A stretch of DNA of 64,000 nt from Anaerolineaceae bacterium. Its GTDB lineage: Bacteria > Chloroflexota > Anaerolineae > Aggregatilineales > Phototrophicaceae. The stretch lies in NCBI GenBank assembly GCA_026708325.1, contig JAPOVC010000016.1:62001-126000 (forward strand). The letters are read 5' to 3'. Each line of letters opens with the position of its first letter. Position 1 is the stretch's first letter. Below, piece by piece: positions 51,768-59,697 of this stretch. The notes under the pieces were generated by a model, which saw nothing but the letters and a program-made list of their open reading frames with translations, was not told the DNA's origin and ran no database searches. A program made the position numbers and the translations under genes.

Positions 51768-52304
51768 TTGACCAACCGCCTCTTCGTCGCGCTGGAGCTG
51801 CCGCCGGCGCTGCGCCAACGGCTCGCCGCCCTGCCGCTGGACCTGCCGGGCCTGCGCCGCGTCCCGCCGCAGCAACTGCACGTCACCCTCTACTTCATCG
51901 GTAACAGTGAACAGACGGAGACGATCGGCGAGGCGCTGGCGTGGGTAGAGGCCGCGCCCGTCTCGCTGGCGCTGCAGGGCAGCGGCCGCTGGAGCGGCGT
52001 GCTCTGGGCCGGCCTGCGCCAGGATGCGGCCCTGAGCGACCTTCACAGAGGCGTGACGCGGGCCCTCGGCAGCTGCGGCCTCAGGGCGGAGCGGCGACCC
52101 TTCCGCCCGCACGTCACCCTGGGGCGTTTCCGCGCGCAACGCCCCCCGGCCAGGCTCAAGACATGGCTGCAGACCCACCGCTCGCTGCGCTCCTCGCCCG
52201 TCGTTATGGACGAGTTCTGCCTCTACGCCAGCGAACTCACGCCCACCGGCGCCCGCTATCGCATCCTGCAGCGCTACCCCCTGCGCGCGAAGGCGGAAGC
52301 ATGA
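51768..52304 (+). CDS. thpR: RNA 2',3'-cyclic phosphodiesterase
   Basis: A 178-residue 2H phosphoesterase opening or ligating 2',3'-cyclic RNA ends. Both catalytic HxT motifs are present: QLHVTLYFIG (His38, Thr40) and RPHVTLGRF (His115, Thr117). The start is TTG at 51768, supported by the standard family opening NRLFVALELP; a weak GGGAAA precedes it. It overlaps the next gene by 4 bp (ATGA). Confidence 0.92.
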   Translation: MTNRLFVALELPPALRQRLAALPLDLPGLRRVPPQQLHVTLYFIGNSEQTETIGEALAWVEAAPVSLALQGSGRWSGVLWAGLRQDAALSDLHRGVTRALGSCGLRAERRPFRPHVTLGRFRAQRPPARLKTWLQTHRSLRSSPVVMDEFCLYASELTPTGARYRILQRYPLRAKAEA

Positions 52305-53113
52305 GCGCGCTCATCCTGCTGCTGACCGGCCTGTTCCTCTACGCTCGCTTCGTGGAGCCGCGTTGGCTGCAGGTGAAGCGCGTCCCCCTGCGCCTGCCGC
52401 ACCTGCCCCAGGCCTTCGACGGGTTGCGCATCGCGCAGATCAGCGACCTGCATCTGGGCGGCTGGCTGCGACCGGCGCGCCTGCAGGCCTGGCTGGCGCG
52501 CGTCAACGCCCTGCAGCCGGACCTGGTGCTCATCAGCGGCGACTTCGTTGAGGAGACGGCGCGCCAGGACACGGAAGAACTGCTGGCTACGCTGCGCAGC
52601 TTGCAGGCGCCGGTCATCGCCGTGCCGGGCAACCACGACCACCGCCGCGGCGTGGAGCGGGTCTGCCAGGCGCTGACGGCCAATGGCATCCGCGTCCTGC
52701 GCAACGAGGTGTACACGCTGCAGCGCGGCGACGCGCAATTGCATGTCGCCGGCCTCGGCGACCAGGCCTGGGGCGATGACGACCTCGACGCCCTGCTGGA
52801 GCGGCTGCCGCCCGCAGGTCCCGCCATCTTGCTGGCGCACGAGCCGGACGTCGCCGACCTGGCGGGCCCGACGGAACGTTTTGCGCTGCAGCTATCCGGC
52901 CATACGCATGGCGGACAGGTGCGCCCGCCGCTGCTGGAACGACCGCTGATCCTGCCCGCCTGGGGTCAAAACTATTTCGCCGGCCTGACGCGCGTCGGCG
53001 CCATGCAGGTCTACACCAACCGCGGTCTGGGGATGATCCGCCCCTGGTTCCGCTTCAACTGCCGCCCGGAGCTCACGCTGCTGGAGTTGCAGTCCGACCG
53101 GCCGGCGACCTGA
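52301..53113 (+). CDS. Metallophosphoesterase, YaeI-like
   Basis: A 270-residue calcineurin-like phosphoesterase with an N-terminal hydrophobic anchor (LILLLTGLFLYARFV). Metal motifs are complete: ISDLHLGG (Asp49, His51), LISGDFVEE, VPGNHDHRRG and SGHTHGGQV. Family members such as YaeI hydrolyse phosphodiesters, including lipid UDP-2,3-diacylglucosamine-like substrates, but the substrate here is unknown. It is translationally coupled to thpR. Confidence 0.9.
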   Translation: MSALILLLTGLFLYARFVEPRWLQVKRVPLRLPHLPQAFDGLRIAQISDLHLGGWLRPARLQAWLARVNALQPDLVLISGDFVEETARQDTEELLATLRSLQAPVIAVPGNHDHRRGVERVCQALTANGIRVLRNEVYTLQRGDAQLHVAGLGDQAWGDDDLDALLERLPPAGPAILLAHEPDVADLAGPTERFALQLSGHTHGGQVRPPLLERPLILPAWGQNYFAGLTRVGAMQVYTNRGLGMIRPWFRFNCRPELTLLELQSDRPAT

Positions 53114-53117
53114 GTCC

Positions 53118-54257
53118 TCAGTTCGGGGCCAGCAACCTGGCGAAATCCGCCTCACGGGCCTCGGCCGCTTCCAGCTGTTCACGCTGCAACTTGCAGATCA
53201 GCGCCGTCAACTCCCGCGCCATAGGGTCGAGGTCGAGGTCGTTGGCGCTGCGAATCTGCGCGATCCAGTCCTGCCGGATGGCCGAGGCGCCGCACAACGC
53301 GCCGGCGATTGCGCCCGCCATGCCCGCGATCGTGTCGTTGTCGCGACCGTAGTTGGTGCTGCCGCTGATACTGGCCGCGAAATCCCCTTTCGCGACGACC
53401 AGGAAGGCCAGCGCAATCGGCGTTTCCTCAATGCTGTGCTCGCGGCTGGGGCGCGAGGCGTTGTCGCCCATGCCGCGCATGGACCTGTCCTCGGGCGCGC
53501 CGTCCCAGGGGCGGATGGCGTCGCGCAGCGGCCCGATCGCATCGGCCCAGTCGTCGTAACGCCGCGCGCACTCGACCACCGCCTCAATGGCGCTGCGCGT
53601 GCCTTCCTTCGCCAGCGACAGCACGACGTCGATGATGCTGTCGACGCTGGCGCCGGGCCGGAAGGCCTCGGCCACGGCGGTCGCCATCACCGCCGCGGCC
53701 TCCAGTCCGAAGCTGTACTGCTGCACGCCAAGAACGTCGACCGCCTCGTGGTAGGCGCTGACCGGATCGCCGGCGTTGACGATGCCGATCGGGGAGGCGT
53801 ACATGGCCGCGCCGCAGTTGACCATGTTGCCCATGCCGCCCAGGCGCGGGTCGGCGTTGGCCAGGCCGTTGCGAATGTAGAGCCACTTCTCCGGGTAGAA
53901 AAGCAGTTCCGTGAGGGGCATTTCGCGATTAAGGATAGAGACCCAACGCGGCTCCAGAATGATCGGAATGATGCGGCGCGCGTAGCTGTGGGCGTCGAGA
54001 TGGCCGCCTTCGTCGAGGTAGGCCTGACTCAGGGCCTGCACCATGTGGCTGTCGTCCGTGTAGCGCCCTTCGCTACGGTGGCGACGAAGGTCATTGTCCT
54101 CCACGGGCGGGACGAAGTCGGTTATTCTGCCGTAGAGTTCACGCATCTGTGCGGGCGTGTACCACTCCACGGGCGAGCCCATGGCGTCTCCGATCGCGCC
54201 ACCGTAGAGGCACCCGCGCACCTTGTCGAGCAGGACGCTGTTGTCAGACGGGGTCAT
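53118..54257 (-). CDS. ADP-ribosylglycohydrolase family protein, cassette copy A
   Basis: A 379-residue all-helical DraG-type hydrolase from the ATG at 54257 (AAGGGAAT upstream). Two Mg ions are held by GDAMGSPVE (Asp24), YTDDSHMVQ (Thr67, Asp68, Asp69) and GRDNDTIAG (Asp306, Asp308). The family removes ADP-ribose from proteins, DNA or small molecules, though many members act on other N-glycosides. It is divergent from a PhyH gene with 82 bp between the starts, and the whole cassette recurs as copy B (offset 2563 bp). Confidence 0.9.
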   Translation of the reverse strand: MTPSDNSVLLDKVRGCLYGGAIGDAMGSPVEWYTPAQMRELYGRITDFVPPVEDNDLRRHRSEGRYTDDSHMVQALSQAYLDEGGHLDAHSYARRIIPIILEPRWVSILNREMPLTELLFYPEKWLYIRNGLANADPRLGGMGNMVNCGAAMYASPIGIVNAGDPVSAYHEAVDVLGVQQYSFGLEAAAVMATAVAEAFRPGASVDSIIDVVLSLAKEGTRSAIEAVVECARRYDDWADAIGPLRDAIRPWDGAPEDRSMRGMGDNASRPSREHSIEETPIALAFLVVAKGDFAASISGSTNYGRDNDTIAGMAGAIAGALCGASAIRQDWIAQIRSANDLDLDPMARELTALICKLQREQLEAAEAREADFARLLAPN

Positions 54258-54339
54258 ACCAATTCCCTTCGTGGCATCAGGCAGACCTGTGTTATACTTC
54301 CGCGCGCCGCAAATGGCTATTGTTGATGGAGCAAAACAA
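54258..54339. promoter_or_regulatory. Divergent promoter region, cassette copy A
   Basis: The 82-bp gap contains GTTATACTT (54291-54299), which offers a -10 in both directions (TATACT forward, TATAAC reverse). The same block with few changes separates the genes of copy B (56821-56902), so the regulation was duplicated with the genes. No clear -35. Confidence 0.4.
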
Positions 54340-55374
54340 ATGGACAGCGAACTGAAGGAACTGCGCGTCTCCAACGACGCCCTGTACGACGGGGATGAGT
54401 TGCAGCGGCGCCTCGCCGACGAAGGCTATCTCTTTTTCAGGAAGTTGCAGGACCCGGACATGATGATGGAACTGCGGCTCGACATCAATACGGTGCTGCA
54501 GGAAGGCGGCTGGCTGCTGCCCGGCACGGACCCGATGGACGGCATCGCCGACGTGGACCGCGTCTGCACCGAGGGCGACGAGGGCTACACCGACGTCTAC
54601 CACAAGGTCTACGCTCTGGAATCCTTCCACCGCTCCGCGCATTTGCCGGAGATCGTGGACACGATCACGCGCATCGCCGGCAAGCCGGCCCTGCCGCATC
54701 CGCAGAAGATCGCGCGGCTGTGGTTCCCGCAATACACCGAGCACACCACGCCCACCCATCAGGACTACGTCCACTTCCAGGGCAGCTACGATACCTGGAC
54801 GGCCTGGGCGCCCGTCGGCGACTGTCCGGTCGAACTGGGCGGCCTGGCCGTGCTGCCCGGCTCGCACAAGGTCAACCGCGTGCTCGATCACCACTTCTCA
54901 CTGGGCGCCGGCGGCCTCAACGTCGAGGTGGACAGCTTTGACGGCGCCTGGCACACGATCGACTACGAACCCGGCGACACGCTGATCTTCGAGGCGCTGA
55001 TGATCCACCGCGCCCTGCCCAACATCACCGACAACCGTATGCGCATCTCGCTCGACAACCGCTACTTCGCCATCGGCAACCCGGTCAGCGAGGGCATGCT
55101 GACACCGCACCTGACCGAACACGTGGACCCGCCCATCACCTGGGAAGAGATTTACGCGGACTGGGAGAGCGACGATCTCAAGTACTACTGGAAGGACTAC
55201 GAGTTTCCGGTGCGGGCGGGTGACCCCAGCTTCACCCAGCGCGGCTTTGAGCAGGCGCTGGAGATGGCGCGCAACGGCAACGAGCACGCGCAACTGCACC
55301 TGCGCCGCGTCGTGCGCATCACGAAGGACGAAATGCAGGCGCAGCGCGCGCTGGAGGCCCTCGGCGAGGGGTAA
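54340..55374 (+). CDS. PhyH-family dioxygenase, cassette copy A
   Basis: A 344-residue Fe(II)/2-oxoglutarate oxygenase from the ATG at 54340 (GGAG 6 bp before). Iron ligands: THQDYVHFQG (His140, Asp142) and EALMIHRALPN (His223); the 2-oxoglutarate Arg is in RMRISLDNRY. Substrate unknown. Codons 62-222 are perfectly identical at DNA level to copy B (483 nt), while both flanks differ, which points to gene conversion. Paired with an ADP-ribosylglycohydrolase, it may act on a nucleoside-like or glycosylated compound (inference). Confidence 0.9.
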   Translation: MDSELKELRVSNDALYDGDELQRRLADEGYLFFRKLQDPDMMMELRLDINTVLQEGGWLLPGTDPMDGIADVDRVCTEGDEGYTDVYHKVYALESFHRSAHLPEIVDTITRIAGKPALPHPQKIARLWFPQYTEHTTPTHQDYVHFQGSYDTWTAWAPVGDCPVELGGLAVLPGSHKVNRVLDHHFSLGAGGLNVEVDSFDGAWHTIDYEPGDTLIFEALMIHRALPNITDNRMRISLDNRYFAIGNPVSEGMLTPHLTEHVDPPITWEEIYADWESDDLKYYWKDYEFPVRAGDPSFTQRGFEQALEMARNGNEHAQLHLRRVVRITKDEMQAQRALEALGEG

Positions 55375-55402
55375 ACACATTCAACTTGTTGAGTGGCAAA
55401 CG

Positions 55403-55429
55403 AAGGGCCGGTCCATGCGACCGGCCCTT
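55403..55429 (+). terminator. Terminator after PhyH copy A
   Basis: AAGGGCCGGTC-catgc-GACCGGCCCTT is an 11-bp perfect stem with a 5-nt loop, followed by GTCGATTCC, 28 bp after the PhyH stop. An identical hairpin follows copy B. Confidence 0.75.
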
Positions 55430-55453
55430 GTCGATTCCGGAGCGGGAACAGGA

Positions 55454-55541
55454 CGGCCCTCACCCCAAACCCTTTCCCGTCCTGGGGGACGGGAGCCTTT
55501 CCCGCTCAGTCGCGGGAGCCCTTCTCAGGGAGAGGGGCTTT
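55454..55541 (+). repeat. Half of a MITE-like element (copy 4) fused to a truncated gene
   Basis: GCCCTCACCCC begins here, followed by CTTTCCCGCTCAGTCGCGGG and CTTCTCAGGGAGAGGGG, then the element stops abruptly at the truncated ADP-ribosylglycohydrolase fragment. Only one end of the element is present. Confidence 0.6.
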
Positions 55542-55636
55542 GATTCCACGGGCGAGCGCATGGCGCCGCCGATCGCGCCACCGTAGAGGCAGCCGCGCAC
55601 CTTGTCGAGCAGGAGGCTGTTTTCCTGCGGGTCCAT
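55542..55636 (-). pseudogene. Truncated third copy of the ADP-ribosylglycohydrolase gene (N-terminus only)
   Basis: From an ATG at 55636 with its own AGGAAGG ribosome site the reverse strand reads MDPQENSLLLDKVRGCLYGG then AIGGAMRSPVE, matching the first 31 residues of copies A and B (VLLDKVRGCLYGGAIGDAMG). The metal-binding Asp of GDAMG is Gly here. The reading ends where the repeat element begins. It lies 45 bp past the stop of copy B on the same strand, so a third gene was once downstream of it. Confidence 0.75.
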
Positions 55637-55680
55637 GGCGTTTCCTTCCTCAGGTCAGGCGCAAGGTCCTGGCGGACGCG

Positions 55681-56820
55681 TCAGCGCGCGGCCAGCAATA
55701 GTTCGAAGTCCGCCGCGCGATCCTGCGCCGCCGCCAGTTGCTCCTGCTGCAACTCGTAGACCAGCGCCGTCAGTTCCCGCGCCATGGGGTCGAGATCGAT
55801 GTCGTTGGCGCTGCGCACCTGCTCAATCCAGTCCTGGCGAATGGCGGAAGCGCCATGCAGCGCGCCGGCGATGGCGCCGGCCTTGCCCGCGATCGAGTCA
55901 TTGTCACGGCCGTAGTTGGTGCCGCCGCAGATGCTGCCCGCGAAGTCGCCCTTCGCGACGACCAGAAAGGCCAGCGCGATCGGTACCTCCTCGATGCTGT
56001 GCTCGCGGCTGGGCGTGTTGTCGTTGTTGCCCTTGCCGCGGTCGCCCAGGATATCCGGCGCGCCGTCCCAGGGGCGCATGGCATCGCGCAGCGGCCCGAT
56101 GGCCTCGTACCAGTCATCGTAACCGCGCGCGCACTCCACCACCGCCTCGATGGCCTTGCGCGTGCCGTCCTTCGCCAGCGACAGCACGACGTCGATGATG
56201 CTGTCCACGCTGGCGCCGGGACGAAAGGCCTCGGCCACGGCTGTGGCCTGCACGGCGGCGGCCTCCAGACCGTAGCTGTGCTGGTGCGCGCTGAGCACGT
56301 CGACCGCCTCGTGGTAGGCGCTGACGGGATCGCCGGCGTTGACGATGCCCACCGGCGTGGCGTACATGGCCGCGCCGCAGTTGACCATGTTGCCCGCGCC
56401 GGCCAGACGCGGGTCGGCGTTGGCCAGGCCGTTGCGAATGTAGAGCCATTTCTCCGGGTAGAAGAGTCGCTCCACGATCGGCATCTCGCGTTCGAGGTCG
56501 GGAATCCAGCGCGGCTCCAGGATCAGGGGCACGATGCGGCGCGCGAAACTGTGGGCGTCCAGATGGCCGCCCTCGTCGATGTAGGCCTGGCTCAGGGCCT
56601 GCACCATGTGGCTGTCGTCCGTGTAGCGTCCTTCCGTGCGATGGCGGCGCCTGGGGCTGTCGTCGAGGGTCGGAACGAAGTCCGTGATCTTGCCGTACAT
56701 TTCGTGAATTTTTTCGGGCGTATGGCCTTCGACGGGCGCGCCGAGAGCGTCGCCGATCGCGCCGCCGTAGAGAGAGCCGCGCACCTTGTCGAGCAGGACG
56801 CTGTTGTCAGACGGGGTCAT
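55681..56820 (-). CDS. ADP-ribosylglycohydrolase family protein, cassette copy B
   Basis: A 379-residue paralogue of copy A, of exactly the same length, from the ATG at 56820. Motifs: GDALGAPVEGHT (Asp24), RYTDDSHMVQAL, and GRDNDSIAGKAGAIAGAL near the C-terminus, so the metal site is intact. Differences from copy A cluster in the region around residues 33-62 (EGHTPEKIHEMYG) and 255-285 (PDILGDRGKGNNDNTPS), possible specificity loops. The divergent PhyH partner begins 82 bp away. Confidence 0.9.
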   Translation of the reverse strand: MTPSDNSVLLDKVRGSLYGGAIGDALGAPVEGHTPEKIHEMYGKITDFVPTLDDSPRRRHRTEGRYTDDSHMVQALSQAYIDEGGHLDAHSFARRIVPLILEPRWIPDLEREMPIVERLFYPEKWLYIRNGLANADPRLAGAGNMVNCGAAMYATPVGIVNAGDPVSAYHEAVDVLSAHQHSYGLEAAAVQATAVAEAFRPGASVDSIIDVVLSLAKDGTRKAIEAVVECARGYDDWYEAIGPLRDAMRPWDGAPDILGDRGKGNNDNTPSREHSIEEVPIALAFLVVAKGDFAGSICGGTNYGRDNDSIAGKAGAIAGALHGASAIRQDWIEQVRSANDIDLDPMARELTALVYELQQEQLAAAQDRAADFELLLAAR

Positions 56821-56902
56821 ACCGATTCCTTTCGTGGCATCAGGCAGACACGTGTTATACTTCCGCGCGCTGCGAATGGCTATTTTTGGTGGAGCAGAAT
56901 AA

Positions 56903-57937
56903 ATGGACAGCGAACTGAAAGAAATGCGCGTCTCCAATGACGCCTTGCCGGACGGCGACGAGTTGCAGCGGCGCCTCGCTGACGAAGGCTACCTTTTCTT
57001 CAGGAAGCTGCAGGACCCGGACATGATGATGGAGTTGCGGCTTGACATCAACACGGTGCTGCAGGAAGGCGGCTGGTTGCTGCCCGACACGGACCCGATG
57101 GACGGCATCGCCGACGTGGACCGCGTCTGCACCGAGGGCGACGAGGGCTACACCGACGTCTACCACAAGGTCTACGCTCTGGAATCCTTCCACCGCTCCG
57201 CGCATTTGCCGGAGATCGTGGACACGATCACGCGCATCGCCGGCAAGCCGGCCCTGCCGCATCCGCAGAAGATCGCGCGGCTGTGGTTCCCGCAATACAC
57301 CGAGCACACCACGCCCACCCATCAGGACTACGTCCACTTCCAGGGCAGCTACGATACCTGGACGGCCTGGGCGCCCGTCGGCGACTGTCCGGTCGAACTG
57401 GGCGGCCTGGCCGTGCTGCCCGGCTCGCACAAGGTCAACCGCGTGCTCGATCACCACTTCTCACTGGGCGCCGGCGGCCTCAACGTCGAGGTGGACAGCT
57501 TTGACGGCGCCTGGCACACGATCGACTACGAACCCGGCGACACGCTGATCTTCGAGGCGCTGATGATCCATCGCGCCCTGCCCAACATCACCGACAACCG
57601 TATGCGCATCTCGCTCGACAACCGTTACTTCGCCATCGGCAACCCGGCCAGCGAGATGGTGATGACGCCGCACCTGTACGACCACGTGGACCCGGTCCAC
57701 ACCTGGGAAGATGTCTACGCGGACTGGGAGAGCGACGATCTCAAGTACTACTGGGAGGGCCATGACTTCCCGGTTCGCGCCTTCGATCTCAGCTTCGGCC
57801 AGCGTGGCTTTGAGCAGGCGCTGGACATGGCGCGCAACGGCAACGAGCACGCCCAACTGCATCTGCGCCGCGTCGTGCGCATGACGAAGGACGAGGCCCA
57901 GGCCCAGCGCGCGCTGGAGGCCCTCGGCGAGGGGTAA
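56903..57937 (+). CDS. PhyH-family dioxygenase, cassette copy B
   Basis: A 344-residue paralogue of copy A with identical iron ligands (His140, Asp142, His223). The central block 57088-57570 is identical to copy A at nucleotide level; the N-terminal 60 codons and C-terminal 100 codons have diverged (for example EMVMTPHLYDHVDPVHTWED versus EGMLTPHLTEHVDPPITWEE). Both copies end QRALEALGEG and share the same terminator. The C-terminal divergence may alter substrate choice. Confidence 0.9.
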   Translation: MDSELKEMRVSNDALPDGDELQRRLADEGYLFFRKLQDPDMMMELRLDINTVLQEGGWLLPDTDPMDGIADVDRVCTEGDEGYTDVYHKVYALESFHRSAHLPEIVDTITRIAGKPALPHPQKIARLWFPQYTEHTTPTHQDYVHFQGSYDTWTAWAPVGDCPVELGGLAVLPGSHKVNRVLDHHFSLGAGGLNVEVDSFDGAWHTIDYEPGDTLIFEALMIHRALPNITDNRMRISLDNRYFAIGNPASEMVMTPHLYDHVDPVHTWEDVYADWESDDLKYYWEGHDFPVRAFDLSFGQRGFEQALDMARNGNEHAQLHLRRVVRMTKDEAQAQRALEALGEG

Positions 57938-57965
57938 ACACATTCAACTTGTTGAGTGGCAAACG

Positions 57966-57992
57966 AAGGGCCGGTCCATGCGACCGGCCCTT
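57966..57992 (+). terminator. Terminator after PhyH copy B
   Basis: The hairpin AAGGGCCGGTC-catgc-GACCGGCCCTT is identical to the one after copy A, exactly 2563 bp away. Confidence 0.75.
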
Positions 57993-58018
57993 GTCGATTC
58001 CGGGGCGGGAACAGGACG

Positions 58019-58193
58019 GCCCTCACCCCCCGGCCCCCTTTTCCCGCTCAGTCGCGGCAGCCCTTCTCAGGGAGAGGGGCTCTGATTGGCATCACTTGCT
58101 CGCAAGTTTTCCCTGCACAGGACTTGCGTTCTCCCCCTCTCCCTGAGGGAGAGGGGCCCGGGGGTGAGTGGGAAAAGGGCCGGGGGTGAGGGC
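58019..58193 (+). repeat. MITE-like palindromic element, copy 5
   Basis: It runs from GCCCTCACCCC to GGGGTGAGGGC in the 326-bp gap between PhyH copy B and the sulfatase gene, with CTTTTCCCGCTCAGTCGCGG near the left end and CCCTCTCCCTGAGGGAGAGG near the right. The left 60 bp resemble the half element after copy A. No gene is seen in the gap. Confidence 0.7.
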
Positions 58194-58263
58194 CGGTTAA
58201 CGCTCCACTTCCAGGTGAAACAGGCTCTTCCCGGACCGGAAAAAGCAGCGTCCTAAGTCTCCC

Positions 58264-59664
58264 TCACCACAGCAGCGACCAGTCCGGCTGGTCTTCGGGA
58301 TCACCCAGGGGGCCGAACATGTTGCGCACCACGCGGCGCTGGTTGTCGAACCAGTCCGAATACTCCTGGCAGGGCCGGAAAGAATCGTTGCGCAGTGCCA
58401 GCAAGGCCTCCAGTTGCGTTTCGAGCTCCGCCTGTACGTCTGCCGCAGCCGCCGAACCCGCCAGGTTGTTCATTTGCAGCGGGTCCGCCGCCAGGTCGTA
58501 AAGCTCGTCGTCGCCGGCCAGACGCCGCGCGAAGGAGTGCGTCTTCGTGCGCACGCCGCGCCAGTCGTGGCCGTCCAGCAGCCAGTCGTGCGAGGCGCTG
58601 AAGTTCATGGTCAGCAGGGCCTCCTGCTCGAAGGCGCCGGGCAGCCCGCGCCAGGCGTCGGCCAGGTTGTAGCCCTCGACCGTGCGCGGCAGCGGCAGGT
58701 TGCAGAGGCCGCAGAGCGTCGGGAAGATGTCCACCGGCGCGGTCAGCGGGTCGCGCCTGATGCCGCCCTCGAAGACGCCCGGCCAGCGCATCATCCAGGG
58801 CACGCGTATCGACTCCTCCCAGGGCTGCTTCTTCTCCCAGGCGTGGCCGCCCTGGGAGCCCATCTGCGTGCCGTGGTCGGCGGTGAAGATGACCAGCGTG
58901 TCCTGCGCGCGGCCGCTGCGCTCGAGCCAGGCCAGCAACTCGCCCACCATGTCGTCGAGCGTCAGGATCATGGCGAGGTAGTCGCGCAGCGACTGTTGCA
59001 GGCCCTCAACCATCTCCGGCGGCGTGTTGGCCGGCAGGGTCAGCTCCTCCGGCAGGCGCTGGTAGTACTGCTCGGGCGCGTAGCGGTAGGGCGTGTAGTG
59101 CGCCTGGTGCGGCGAGACAAAGAGACAGAAGCGCTCGTCGTCGCCGACGCCCTCCATGAACTCGATGGCGTAACGCGCGAGGGCGTCGGTCTCGTAGCCT
59201 TGCCAGTGCTCCTTGTGCCAGTCTTCGGTGTTGACCGTCCCGCCGAAGTAATCGGTGTGGAAGTTGTAGCCGCGCCAGTGCTCGAAGCCCAGGCGGTCGC
59301 GGCCCTCGGGCACGTAGTCGCCGCCGTCGATCTCCGGGAAGGAGCCGCGGTGCAGATGCCACTTGCCGACCCAGGAGGTGCGCCAGCCGTTGCGCGCGAA
59401 GACGTCGCCGAGGCCGATTTCGTCGTGGCGCGTGTTGATGAAATTCATGATGTGACCGGTGGTCTGCGGGTGTCGACCGGTGGTCAGCATGGCGCGGTAG
59501 GGCGTACAGACCGGCGCGGTGGCGATCATGTTGTCCAAAATCACGCTTTCGCCGGCCAGGCGCTGCAGATGCGGCGTCTCGATCTGCGTTTCGCCCCAGG
59601 TGGGCAGCGAACTGGCGCGCACCTGGTCCGCCAGGATGAACAGAATGTTGGGTCCCTGTGACAT
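58264..59664 (-). CDS. Sulfatase (formylglycine-dependent), second in window
   Basis: A 466-residue type I sulfatase without a signal peptide. NILFILADQVRASSLP holds the first metal ligands, and APVCTPYRAMLTTGRHP carries the C-x-P-x-R core (Cys53 to formylglycine). WVGKWHLH and FTADHGTQMG supply further ligands. It is the last of a same-strand run with the GH32-like genes (33 bp after the nearest), so the sulfatase and these glycosidases likely work together on a sulfated glycan. Confidence 0.93.
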   Translation of the reverse strand: MSQGPNILFILADQVRASSLPTWGETQIETPHLQRLAGESVILDNMIATAPVCTPYRAMLTTGRHPQTTGHIMNFINTRHDEIGLGDVFARNGWRTSWVGKWHLHRGSFPEIDGGDYVPEGRDRLGFEHWRGYNFHTDYFGGTVNTEDWHKEHWQGYETDALARYAIEFMEGVGDDERFCLFVSPHQAHYTPYRYAPEQYYQRLPEELTLPANTPPEMVEGLQQSLRDYLAMILTLDDMVGELLAWLERSGRAQDTLVIFTADHGTQMGSQGGHAWEKKQPWEESIRVPWMMRWPGVFEGGIRRDPLTAPVDIFPTLCGLCNLPLPRTVEGYNLADAWRGLPGAFEQEALLTMNFSASHDWLLDGHDWRGVRTKTHSFARRLAGDDELYDLAADPLQMNNLAGSAAAADVQAELETQLEALLALRNDSFRPCQEYSDWFDNQRRVVRNMFGPLGDPEDQPDWSLLW

Positions 59665-59697
59665 ACCCCGCCTTTCCTGCTGTGTTCGAATAAAACC

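Noticed and set aside
49715-51886. 723-codon reverse-strand reading frame opposite ftsK
   Set aside because: Composition is His/Arg/Gly/Asp biased with no motif, and it covers the conserved ftsK motor on the other strand. Similar shadows oppose maeB, the ABC-F gene and the GH32-like genes.
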